From Schizochytrium sp. TIO01 (Eukaryota; Sar; Bigyra; Thraustochytrida; Thraustochytriidae): a stretch of 64,000 bases of DNA. Of the stretch, positions 12,040-22,763 are shown one piece after another (position 1 is the first letter of the stretch; each line of letters opens with the position of its first letter). The stretch lies in the NCBI GenBank assembly GCA_004764695.1, contig SMSO01000025.1, positions 5,000,862 through 5,064,861 on the forward strand. The letters run 5' to 3'. The notes under the pieces were generated by a model. That model was not told the DNA's origin. It saw only the letters and a program-made list of their open reading frames with translations, and made no database searches. The translations under genes and the position numbers were made by a program.

Positions 12040-12412
12040 GACACAGCGGCCTGCACGGCTCGTGTGGTGGGTGACGAAATCTTTCCTGGGGAGACCCGGT
12101 CTTGCGACCAGGCAGCTAGACCGTGGCTGGAGCGAGACTGTCGTAAATATATCGCTGCTCAGACAGCGGTGAGGGAGCTATGATGGCGGTCTTGCGGAGT
12201 GCAAGAGGATTGTGACCTTGCCGAATGGAATGGAGGGATGAAGGGCTGGCTGTAAACGAGTGAGGAAGAGGGACAATTACGGAGGTTGCGAAGGGAAGAG
12301 GCGAGGAGCGGGGCGCAACAGGAATCCTCGACGAAAGGAACGGAGAGACACTGGGCTCGCCAGGTCTTACGGCCGCTTGTCCTCGGAGCGGGAATGATGG
12401 CAGCGCATGCAT
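10623..12412 (-). CDS. PH-domain and SAM-domain protein with N-terminal poly-Q (probably two exons)
   Basis: Probable membrane-associated adaptor. The main exon frame (477 codons counted from a GTG at 12056) holds a 15-Gln tract, an Asp/Asn-rich acidic run (~61-80), a long Ser/Arg/Asn-rich region (~95-220), a PH domain (~228-322: GYMLKKGVINQAYRKRWFVL through AEAWIAAITGA) and a SAM domain (~367-430: WDSWSKFEVAAFLSTFGM through SREDQLTILRNI). PH domains bind phosphoinositides; SAM domains oligomerise. This exon has no ATG before the poly-Q; the first is near residue 151. A good solution is a 42-nt first exon at 12412-12371 (MHALPSFPLRGQAA), donor GTAAGA, joined in phase 0 to an acceptor at 12138 (518 aa) or at 12051; the frame is open to 12158. 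No catalytic domain is visible, and no specific orthologue was recognised. Confidence 0.85.
11994..12038 (-). repeat. Pure (CAG)15 repeat encoding poly-glutamine
   Basis: Fifteen uninterrupted CAG codons on the coding strand lie at the N-terminus of the PH/SAM protein. The lack of CAA interruptions means the tract is likely to vary in length. Confidence 0.95.
12138..12370 (-). other. Proposed first intron of the PH/SAM gene
   Basis: On the minus strand the segment opens with GTAAGA and ends TTTACGACAG, in phase 0 on both sides. A second phase-0 acceptor (GTGCAG) lies at 12051. It links the only sensible upstream ATG to the poly-Q exon. The alternative is non-AUG initiation or a more distant exon. 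Confidence 0.5.
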
Positions 12413-14949
12413 GCACAATGAGAAAGAAAGCACGAAACAAAGAAAAGTAAAGTAAAAGAAATACTTATCCACAATTATAAGAGAAGAGAAAGAAAGGGAA
12501 AAGAAAAGAGCAAGAAATTGAAAGGTCTCTTCGCACAGCGCTTGGAAGAAAGAGAGTTCATATTTTTCGTTTGTTTTGGTTTGCTTTGTTTTTAAAACTA
12601 TCTTTTAAACATTTTTTTAAAATAAAATAAGACTAACAATGATAATGATGATAATAATAATGAACAAATGAGTAAAATTCTGAAGTAAAACTAGTAGATT
12701 TATGAGTTATTTTTTTACTTATTCTAAAGTATTTGTTTTACTCACTCACTCATTCATTCATTCATTCATGCATTCACCCGTTCGCTCGCTCGCTCGAAAC
12801 CGGAAAACCAATACAACGCAGGTACATTAGGTCACCACGCTATGTAAAGCCTCCTGAGAAGTAGAGAAGTTGGCAGCAGCTATAGAGCATTCTTGAAGGA
12901 GTTTCTTCCCTCTTACCACTTAAAGTCCAACTTATGTTGGTCCTCAAGGTCTGCAGTGCGAAACCTATCATTATAACACCGTGGTGTGAGTTATGTATTT
13001 AGTAGTAGTTGTTGTAGCCATAGTAATACAGCACCGATTGTGTCGTTCTCCTATATCCTCCCTTTGGATCGCTCGCTTGAAGTGACTCGGGCAAAGCTTT
13101 CTTCGTTCTTTCGTAGGACGAGTCTTCATGAGTGAATGAATATTCATGACTGGATATCTCTGGTGCATTGATGCCTCTTCTGTTGTAAAAAGAAACCTTG
13201 AATACTTCGAAGATTGTAAACACCAGAAGATAGATTCTTCACTGCACTGCGTTGGGTTTCGAGTGCTCAAGATCTGGCAGCGCTGCACCGCAGATTACTC
13301 AGTCTGGGCTGTCGGCCAGGCAGTCAGCAAACATCACGGTGCTCAAAAGAAAGAGATCGAAAGTAGAAAAGATGTTGAACTCGTAACTTGAATGAATCAC
13401 TGCGACTGTTAAAACTACCTAGTTCTATCCCACCAGAACTTCAACTACTCTACCTAATTAAAGTTAAATTATTACTTTACTTTACTTACTTTCCTTTACT
13501 CGCCCGTGGTAGTACCTACCTAGCTACCAATTATACTTTACTTTAGTACACAGGTGCACGTGCACGCGCTGCACAGTATTCAAGTTTTTAAAAATACAAA
13601 TAACTAACTAACATACTCTTTCTCCTTCTCACTTTTGGGTGCTACAAAGAGTGCTTTTCTTTTTCTTTCTTTATCTACAAATGAAAGGGAAATAGATTAA
13701 AACTTGTAAAAGCATTGTTCTACATTATGTTTGTACCTGGTACCAGTTGTTAGGTAGGTATTGATGACCACTTAGTTTTTATTGCGAATAACAGATTATT
13801 TGTGTATAGTAACTCTGCTTGTTTGTGGGCTAAATTGATAGTTGATCATCGATAGACATGAATCGCTTGCAAACAGTAGATTCGTGACAGGTATATATAT
13901 ACATACGTATGAAGATGATGATTGAAACCTGTTCCCGGGCAAATTACTGTTTGAGTACTCGTTGACTTATCAAGAAAATCTCCATAGCGGTTTGATTCAC
14001 TGATCAGGGTGGAGAAACGGCTGCCACCACTTCTCAAATTCTCTCAATTGTGCCGCCAGTGTCCCAGAAATGTTTCTAATGTGCGTGCAATCGCAGGACC
14101 TGCCTAGCTAGAGCTAGCTAGGCATATCTACCTACCTGCCTAGGTGCCCATCAGTTTTCATGCGAACTAATTCTGTGGTTATTCCAACAATAACTTGAGC
14201 TTTGTTGAGCAAGCATTCTCTTGGTCTTGCTTCTTTCCTTTAATGACCTGAGCGCTCAACGAGCAGTCTACCTCCCCCTTTCATTGCCTCCTCCTGAGTT
14301 TTCGCCACTGGAACTTGAACCTCGCGCGCTCGCTGACTGCCTGGCTGGCTGGTGGGCCGCAGGAGGTAGCGGCGAGCGCTGTGGCCACCACCTCGGCCAC
14401 CATCTTAACAACAACGCGACAAGAGCATCTCACATCATATTACTTTCTCAGTCAGTCACAGAACGAGCTTCGAGTACTTTAGAACTACGAGTATTTCTAG
14501 TGCCATCTGCGCGATGCTGATGGAGCAGCGATAGCCACTTGAAGTTATAAAGCTGTGAGAGTGTATATATGAGGCGTCGAACAATTCGTCCACGTCCATC
14601 TTGAAACTGGTCTTTACAACAATAAGGTTTCTGCACGTGCAGAATTCGCCAAAGTCAAGAGAACTTGGCGAAACTGAATAAAATTATGAATAAGAAACTA
14701 CGCTTCAAGCTTTCTTGCAAAACTGAGAATTCCTCAAGGACGGATCGAGCTGAAGATGCTGCTGTGAATTCCCCTTGCTTTATAAGTTATAAGAGCGAGC
14801 GCTCCGATGAAGGAGAAAATGAGGAAGGCCGTTCCGCACACCCCGAAGAAGCTTCAAATGGGTTTTCTTTCCCCTTTTTTCTTCTCTCTTCTTCTAGGTA
14901 GTAAAATAAAATTCTTTTTTCATTATCATAGAATATACTTTGTTTAATT

Positions 14950-14951
<2 letters not shown>

Positions 14952-14981
<30 letters not shown>

Positions 14982-14991
14982 AATAATAAGC
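14952..14991. repeat. (AAAT)n microsatellite
   Basis: About ten tandem AAAT units in AT-rich sequence. A shorter copy of the same motif lies near 16200. Confidence 0.9.
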
Positions 14992-15921
14992 GCTTAGCAG
15001 CAGCAGCGCAGCAAGTTCTGCCTCGCAGAAACACTGGTCAAACAGGAAAACTATTTAGTACCAGGTGCAGCAACAACGACAAGATCAATTGCAGCACTTG
15101 ATAGCAAAGCTGCGACGACGCAGCGCAGGAACGAACCTTATTAAAGGTCAATTAGTATTGGTTGAGCTATCAGGCGCCATTCTTTTTTACTTTCAACGTT
15201 CTTCCTCTCCTCAAAAAGAATATAAACAACATTCTTGCTCGCTGACAGACAGATATCCATACTACATCCTCAAACTTTTTAGCCTGAGCCAGAACCCCAT
15301 TGAAGGAAGCTCAGCTGGTAAACTCGACTGGTATACATAGGTACATGAGCAGGTGCAGGTGGGCGAGCGAGCGAGCGAGTGAGCGAGGTAAAACTACGTG
15401 CCTGCGCCGACTTCTTTCTAAGCCCGCGAGACAACCACGCAAAATTAATTCGATTTGCTTTACTTTGCTTTGCTTTACTTTGCTTTGTCTTTCTTTGATT
15501 TCTTTTCTTTGTCTTTCAAGATTTGCTCTTTGGTTACTAGTGAGTGCGACTTGTGGATGGATCTCGCAGGAACCTAGAGCACAAGCAAGCTCCGGCGCAG
15601 AGGTGGCGGGAAATGAGAATGAATGAGGGAAGCTTTGCGTACCGCAAATGCTGTGCATGAATGCCTCCCTTGGCGCATGAACAGCTCCTTTTGCTATAAT
15701 TAGAGAGCTGTCTGACATGTAAATTGGCCAGCTATTCCGAAGACCCCTTTGAGCTTGAAACTAATGCTAAAGCTCGATGCAGCACCGGCATCACTTAAGA
15801 ACTGGTCGAAAGAGTCAGCATAGCCGAGACGACAAACGAGCGAGCAAGCAAGCTTCAAAGAAGCCTCAAAGATGCTTCATAGGTAGGAAGGTACTTTCTC
15901 CTAGTTTGCGAACCCTTTCAA

Positions 15922-15948
15922 GCATGCATGCATGCATGCATGCATGCA
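15922..15948. repeat. (GCAT)n microsatellite
   Basis: Nearly seven self-complementary GCAT units, able to form a cruciform or hairpin. Confidence 0.9.
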
Positions 15949-16815
15949 CCGAGCTTGTAGTTGACCTCGTTGTTATCGCCACCAGCTTTGCTGCAGATTG
16001 ATATGTGAATGCAATTATTTATTCGAAGCCACCTTCATTCTCAACAGCTGTGGCCATGATGTCATGTCATGAGAAAACCTGCTTCGAGTTGGATACAAAG
16101 TGCCACTATTTTAAAGACAGCAAACTAACAATGATTTAAGTAGAGGAATGAAAAGTCAACTTCATCAAAAGTAAAAAATTGAACTTTCAATATATTTTAA
16201 AATAAATAAATAAATAAGGAGACTAGTCGGCACCTAGGCTTTCTACATAACTAAAAAGTACGCACGGAAGAAAAATAAAGTCAGATGGATTCACGACGGT
16301 GTGTGCACTCGCTCGTTCGCACACCTTGGGGACTTATTCATACATGTAATCGCTCAATTTACTGCATCGAGGTAGTCAACCATGAAACCTCTTCAGGTGC
16401 AGCTCCCCACTGGCGTGTTATATGACCACGATTAAGGCAGCAAGAATGGTGAAGTGAGCAAGGCTCACGTCTTCACATATTTGCAAACTATGTGAGAAGC
16501 GGTGTCTTTCTTGTCTCTTGAATCATTTGGCAGGGCGTGTCTACGGATACCCTATTCTTAATTCTTCGTAAAAAAAGAATGAAGGAAAGAAAACTTGACT
16601 CCATAAGAGCTTCCTATTACCCTTTTTGTTTCTTAGAAAAAAAAGAAAGAAAAAAAAAGGCCATATCATAATTACATATTTTTCTTTCTATAGGAGATAT
16701 ATCATAAAAATAATTTAAAGTAATTTGAAATAATACAAATACGAATATCAATTAAATAGTAGTTTTCTACTTCTTTAGATGACTTGGAGTGAGATTATGT
16801 TACAGAAAGTTTAGA

Positions 16816-16847
<32 letters not shown>
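16816..16847. repeat. (GAT)n microsatellite
   Basis: About ten GAT units. They generate spurious poly-Asp and poly-Ser frames on the two strands. Confidence 0.9.
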
Positions 16848-19747
16848 GTACCACCAAGAGAAATTATTGATTGCGAGATCATGCCTACTCCATGGAACTC
16901 TCAAGCTACAAAATAATTTCCTTCGACCACTTTGCAAAAGATATTTGGCGGGGCCATACATAGGATTCATGAGTACAATCACAGATTTTCTCAAAGCGTG
17001 ACACGTGGTGTTAGTCAATAGAACAAAGTCTTGAAGAGCTTCACAGGATAATCTCATCCTTGATTCTCACCGTCTTGTGATGGGCTTGAAGTTCTCCGGC
17101 GACTGCGAAGCTCGATTGATTGTGATATTTGGTAGACACATAAGCACAGAGGTCGCATCGACAAGCTGACATGACAAGCGACACGAGCGAATCTCTCGAG
17201 GCTCATCGATTCGCTGAAAGATATTTGCCTTCCTCGCCATCGCCAGCGCTATCGATGGGGCGAGGCTATTTTATGTCAGGTAGAAAGTAAGGCACCTACC
17301 TACAGTGACACCATCTGCAACCTGTACGTCAAAGGCCATGAGGCACGTGGCCCGTTACGGAGGATGGCATAAACTGCTGTTCTGATCATCAGTATCTTGT
17401 GAATAGCTTTGACAGCGCTTGGAATCACTCGCAGCGGTTGCGCGTGACGGGCGGAGTAGAAGAACTTGGCACGCGGCTCTCCCGGCTGAATGTGCTCTGC
17501 GTCGAGCTACCAATAAGAGCAAATTTCGAATGAGCAGAAGCTCAAGACTCTGAGAATGGACTTCGCGGCCTCCTCCCAAAGTGAAGATACACGCTATCGA
17601 GCCAAGTCAGCCAACTAGTCAGACCCATGTGGGAGATGGCCGGGTCTAGGTGGTACGATAGTTGCTTGGAATAATTGAAACTGACCTTAGATCAGGAGAA
17701 TCAGGATAGACAAATACATCTTGAAAATCTGCGTTGGAGATTATAATGGTAATGACAAGAGCAAAGCTGTTAGGAATGATTCTATCGTCTTTTGTTTTTT
17801 GTTATTTTGCATAGAGAGCCGTTTCTCCCTTTTTGAAATTCTGTTGTATTTTATGTCTCGCTAACGCTTTTGCTTTGAATGCAAAATTCTGAGAAGGCTT
17901 TTAGTTGGCACTTTCAGACATTCTCCCTGTAGATTGAAGAGATTCTTGTCCGTATGACCAAAACAGTAACCAACAATGGAACTTTCTGTGATCTACCCTG
18001 GAAGCTTTAGACCAGCAGTGTGAAGTATTTAGAGTTATAGCTCACATAGGTTGGTGCTTGATTTGACTAAGCGCAAACTGCGCTCGAAACGATCTAGTTT
18101 GGCTTTGCCGATTGACTTTTGCTACACAATCTTAAGTAGCTTTTGTCCAATATGTTTTCTTTAATAGCGATCAATTCAGCCAGCAGCTAAACTTCCGAAC
18201 AACTTCTCACCGAAGTATATCAAGACTCATAAGACTCATATTTCCCCCGATTTTTGAAATCGCAACAACTAATCAGTCAGAGCTACTGTGGAAGCTAATG
18301 TTACGATAACGTCTTGATCCCCATCGTTACTCGTACTCATATACCGGTTGCTTGATAATTTAATCCCTGTGGTGTCGTAACGCGGTAGACAAAATACACA
18401 AAAAGGATTGAATACATAAGTCTCGGTTTGGATTCATGGAGTCAAGAGAGGCAAATGCTTTTTTCTGGAACACGATATTAAAGTCTGTTTTTCTCAATCG
18501 TTGTAGCTAAAATACCAGAAACATGAACAAAGTACTCACATCATTTGTGAATATTTCCAAACTCGTATACGAAACGACCACATTAAAGAAACCTGGGTGA
18601 GTGTTTGTCAAATTTAAGAATGGGCTTTGGAATGATTCAAGAACGAGGAGTGAAGGTAGGAGAGCTAAACGGCTCACGCTTGTGAGTTTTCTCGAAGTAG
18701 ATTTTACGGAATTCAGCCTGAAAATAACTTATAACCTTTCCACTCCTTGGTAGTAGATACCTCTCAGCTAGTGATATGACCCTGACCTTTATCCTATCTA
18801 ATAAAGAAATCAACACATGTCTTCTGATACCATAAAAACTTGATTGCGCAATGCACTGAGCTCGAACGGTTCCATACTTCGCATGACCTCACGAAGATTA
18901 TTGTGGTACTTAGAGCCCTGGGTAGAGAAGATATTGAGATCCCAGATACCTACATCCTAAGCAGCACAGGAATCTATAATCCATCGGCATGAATTGTTTG
19001 TTAATATCAAAATTAATATAGCCTCCACTTTCAACAATTGACATTGATGGCTTATAAAAAGATTTGTCATTCTCACTCACGAATGGAGTCTTCAAACTGA
19101 ATATAAGCTCCAGACTTAGGCATGTTGCTGGATGCCTTGTGGTACTCAGAGATGGCAAATATCCTAAGCTTATGTTTAAAACGGGACGACATGGTTTCGG
19201 GAGCGGTCGTACCGGGGTACTATCATCGCACGCGCATAAAGCTGTCCTGAAAATTCGTATCAAGTAGCCTCATTACCCCCGAGAAAGCTTATCCACCTAC
19301 ATAATCACTCGGTTTGCTTGTACTTTACATCTGGAAATATAAATTGGTTTTGGCACTACTTAGAAACTATATGAGCTACCAAGTATAGATGTTCACAGAG
19401 AACTTTATGTCCATTCTACCTCTCTGCAAATGATAACCTTTCATTAGTCTCCAAAACACTACTTTTATTAGTCCAATCCGTAAGCTATTATTGTCTACGT
19501 TTTTGTACCATTAAATTATTGTTATAGTTACTGTAAAATTATGCCCTTTTCAGTTGGCCCTGCTAGTACCTTTGTTGGTGGTCTTTCATGACCCAAGTTC
19601 AACGCACCTTTGTTGCTCCTTATGATCAACTAGGCGTACCTAGGGCTATCAGAAGCCCAAACTCATCACTTTTGAGATTAGAACCCGAAGATCAGTCTAA
19701 GTCACGGCTTGCGTGGAAAACCAAGGTGAGGTTTACAGACTTAGAAG

Positions 19748-22063
19748 ATGGACTTGTTTGCGCTGGAGAGGCAAATTCGCGCGAAGGAACGAGAATTGGC
19801 GCAAGAGGTCCGCGCCGGGGAGGTGGACCCATCGTCGCCGTTTGCAGCATTACGCTGTGAAAGACTTTACCGGACGGTGACTGCGCTGCGAAAACGCCGC
19901 ACAGAACTCTTAGATAGTGCACGGAAAGGCGAAGCTCATGTTGTCCCCACATCCGGCACTAACTTACACAATCTCCACGGTGTCTCCTTCGAGCATGAGA
20001 GTACGTCCTCGCGCATGGAGCGGTTAAAAACTGCCTCTCAAAAAACCTACCCCAATGTTAGGAGCAATGGCATGTCCAACAGCAAAGAAAATCGATATTT
20101 GGCCGAGCCTAAGAAGGCACGGGCTCAAGCAGATAAGTTCGATGAGAATCGCCATCCAAATCTTCAATCGTCACCACATACAAGATCCTGGCAGGACCAT
20201 GAAAATTATGTAGATAGATTCCTAGACGAGGAGTATCAACATCATGGAGGATCTTGGGCCAACCCCAAAGCCGGCCCGCTTCCAGCATATCGAATGCATC
20301 CACGGGCAGAGCAATGGTTGCAGCCAACGCAAGAGGACCCACAAATTGTTGATGCAGGAGAGTGGGAGTGGCACGGACGCACCCTCCGAGTCATGAAGAA
20401 TGTAGTCTATAGCGACAGTGAGATTTTGGAAAGGTTGCTTGCCAAGGCACGGGCGCTAGAGCTGAAGCTGGCAGAACTGGAGGCCGAAAAGTCAGCACGG
20501 CAGACATCCCCTGTTGAGACAACGTGGTCAGATGAGACAAAGGAAACCGTTGCTCGAGGAGAAGAGATAGGAGAAGAACGTGCACGTGTTAGAGAAGCTG
20601 CACGTGAGCAACTGCGCAAACGAGCTGCTCTTCTACGCGAAGAATATCAGCACAATAGTGCAATTCTAGTACAAAGCACGTTCCGAGGATTTCTCGGACG
20701 TCGCAAAATGCGTGAGGCTCGAGAGAAGTACGCAAAGGCTATTCGCGAGGCAGGTGCCACCAGTATCCAGTGCCAATTCCGAAGTTTCATGGCACGCAGA
20801 CAAGTGCGTATACGGAAAGCAGAACTTGAGAAAGATCTCCAGCACGCGTCTGCTGTAGTCATTCAAAGCACCTACCGTGGAGCTTTGGCTCGACGGAGAT
20901 TTCGTGAAGCCAAAGCTCCTAGTGAGCGGGAAGAGGCAGCGGCATGCCTTATTCAGGCTTGGTGGCGCGGCTGTTGTGGTCGCCAAGAGGTGTTGACACG
21001 TCGTCAAAGATACATCCAGGAGCTTGAGGAAGTCGCCGCAGTAATGGTTCAAACAGCGTGGAGGGGACATAAAGCACGCCGCGAGAAGGACCGACTCCTC
21101 GCGGCTCGTAGACATGAACAAGAGCTTGCTGCTGCCATAATGTTTCAAAGTGCTTGGCGAGGATATCAAGCACGAAAAAAAGTCGATAAGCTACGTCGAG
21201 AAATCGAGGATACTGACTTTGAGATCAAATCTAAAGAATATACTGAGAATGTGAAGAAGGCATTCTATGTTAAGGGTTTTCTCAATGTGGAGCAGCGTGC
21301 GGCCGTTTGCATCCAATGTTGCGCAAGAGGATTTCTAGAGCGCAAACGTCTTACGTTGCGAAAATCGAAACTCGCGCAGCGTGCCAAAGAAGACGCCGAG
21401 ATTGATCGTATGATCGAAGAAGAGCGTGCTCGACGTGAGCTCAATGAAGACCTCGAAGAAACGATTGAAGTTCCCAAAATAGTTTATGAAGATACGTTGG
21501 ATCTACCTATTCAATGGTCCGATGGTTTTAAAGACATGACCAAGGTGCATATAGTGGTGCGAGAAAAACGCTCGCCTTACCAGCTTCGCATTGAAGCCGA
21601 AGAAGGTACTACTCACACAAAATTCTATCGTATGATTGACACTTCAGTACTCGAACAACTTCTTTTGCCTGTGTTTTCTGATGCAAACAGTAACCATGTA
21701 TTTTTTCAAAACAATGGAAATAGAAGAGCCGGCTCTATTGAAAGTGATGCGCAGCCAATGATTGACTGGGTTCTCTACGGTGAGCCTCCTCGGCGCAAGC
21801 ATCTTATTGCCTGGATCCTCAATCGCATGTGGATTGATCAACCAATTCCGAACGGAGCACTTGAGCTTTGCCTCGGAAGCTTCTCTAATGCTGACCACTT
21901 AAATAAGACAATGACGCCTGCAATACCACCATCATCACCGTTTCACAGTCGCCAGCGCCAGCAACATTCTAATTCTCAGGCACAAGATAATGTCTCACGA
22001 CAAACCAGCAAACCTATTCGTCAGGCCTTTAAGGTCAAATACCGAAAAGATGTTTCAGAATGA
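19748..22063 (+). CDS. IQ-motif protein (seven IQ repeats), calmodulin-binding candidate
   Basis: A 771-aa single-exon protein starting at ATG 19748. The N-terminal ~290 residues are charged, with helical stretches at 1-60 and 225-295. Seven IQ motifs follow near 306-320, 339-352, 371-384, 401-413, 433-445, 465-477 and 520-533, typically (V/I)QSTFRGFLGRRK or (V/M)QTAWRGHKARR. IQ motifs bind calmodulin or related EF-hand light chains, so a calcium-responsive scaffold is likely. Residues ~575-715 form a compact non-repetitive region (DLPIQWSDGFKDMTKVHIVV and on) that I cannot assign. It is followed by a Ser/Gln-rich tail ending in a basic KVKYRKDVSE. There is no myosin motor, kinase or RasGAP domain. 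IQ arrays with such flanks are common in ciliary and centrosomal proteins, but that placement is inference. Confidence 0.88.
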   Translation: MDLFALERQIRAKERELAQEVRAGEVDPSSPFAALRCERLYRTVTALRKRRTELLDSARKGEAHVVPTSGTNLHNLHGVSFEHESTSSRMERLKTASQKTYPNVRSNGMSNSKENRYLAEPKKARAQADKFDENRHPNLQSSPHTRSWQDHENYVDRFLDEEYQHHGGSWANPKAGPLPAYRMHPRAEQWLQPTQEDPQIVDAGEWEWHGRTLRVMKNVVYSDSEILERLLAKARALELKLAELEAEKSARQTSPVETTWSDETKETVARGEEIGEERARVREAAREQLRKRAALLREEYQHNSAILVQSTFRGFLGRRKMREAREKYAKAIREAGATSIQCQFRSFMARRQVRIRKAELEKDLQHASAVVIQSTYRGALARRRFREAKAPSEREEAAACLIQAWWRGCCGRQEVLTRRQRYIQELEEVAAVMVQTAWRGHKARREKDRLLAARRHEQELAAAIMFQSAWRGYQARKKVDKLRREIEDTDFEIKSKEYTENVKKAFYVKGFLNVEQRAAVCIQCCARGFLERKRLTLRKSKLAQRAKEDAEIDRMIEEERARRELNEDLEETIEVPKIVYEDTLDLPIQWSDGFKDMTKVHIVVREKRSPYQLRIEAEEGTTHTKFYRMIDTSVLEQLLLPVFSDANSNHVFFQNNGNRRAGSIESDAQPMIDWVLYGEPPRRKHLIAWILNRMWIDQPIPNGALELCLGSFSNADHLNKTMTPAIPPSSPFHSRQRQQHSNSQAQDNVSRQTSKPIRQAFKVKYRKDVSE

Positions 22064-22763
22064 TTAACGAAATTTAATCTGTGGTGATCTACTTTTTCTG
22101 ATGTAGCACCTGTTTCGAAAACTAATTATTCACTCTCTTCGCTCTACTTTCATTTACTTCGTTCTGGTTGTGTGTTGTTTTAGAATCATTTATTGTCTCT
22201 CTTACTCTCTTTCTCTCTATATAGAAAGAAAGAGGAGGAAGAGCTCCCAGTTTTAGATTTTGCTGAAAAGTATATTGAGCGATGGAGCTACTTACTTGGA
22301 CCTTTAATTCTTTGGCCTCGGGTAGCTAGAAATAACGAAGAGGCATACTTCAACATCACAGCGACTGAAAGGTTATGGAGATATGAGGGATCATCTTATT
22401 TTCATGACATCCGCATAAGATATTTGTTTGGTTACGCTTGGAATTAATCTTAGTCTTGCACTGCTACGATGAAGATTCTATTTTCTGTTCTTCATAACAA
22501 ACCATCACTTTATTAGCTTGATATTGAGGTCTCTCCGCTCCCAGTGACGCGCATTTCTGGCGACATAAGTCTATAAAGGATCTAGAGCACCAGTAAAGGT
22601 TCACTCAAATTAAATTTGTAAGTTATTCTTTTTGAGGTCTTCGCTACGGAAAAGAACCAACAAGCAAGAGATATGCAGAAGGTTAATCGGAAAAGGTGAG
22701 GTTCCCTCTCACCTACTCTTTCTAAAGTTTCATCAAATTTTATTGTTGTGTTTACGTCAATTT
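22064..22763. other. Convergent intergenic region, IQ gene and DENR gene
   Basis: AT-rich 3' flank of two converging genes. A plus-strand 84-codon frame at 22193-22447 has no recognisable feature. Confidence 0.5.
22739..22744 (-). terminator. Candidate polyadenylation signal of the DENR gene
   Basis: AATAAA on the minus strand, about 20 nt beyond the DENR stop codon. Confidence 0.4.

Larger units (their letters stand above)
12413..19747. other. 7.3-kb gene desert with short microsatellites
   Basis: No frame has recognisable protein features. The region holds ATTC/CTCG tetranucleotides near 12740-12795, short TTTGC-type repeats near 15460-15500, several CTAG/TACCTA-rich patches (13512, 13738, 14100-14150, 17290) and a modestly GC-rich patch near 14230-14420. 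The frame at 18910-19263 (minus, 117 codons) opens at a non-ATG codon and resembles nothing I know. A plus-strand ATG frame at 19588-19860 overlaps the start of the next gene in another frame and could act as an upstream ORF in its leader. Confidence 0.55.

Noticed and set aside
11632-12183. Poly-Leu, poly-Cys and poly-Ala frames over the CAG tract
   Set aside because: They are other-frame readings of the CAG/CTG repeat within the PH/SAM exon.
18910-19263. 117-codon minus-strand frame
   Set aside because: It opens at TTG, has no recognisable domain and no clear splice partners. It could be a lone exon, but support is too weak.
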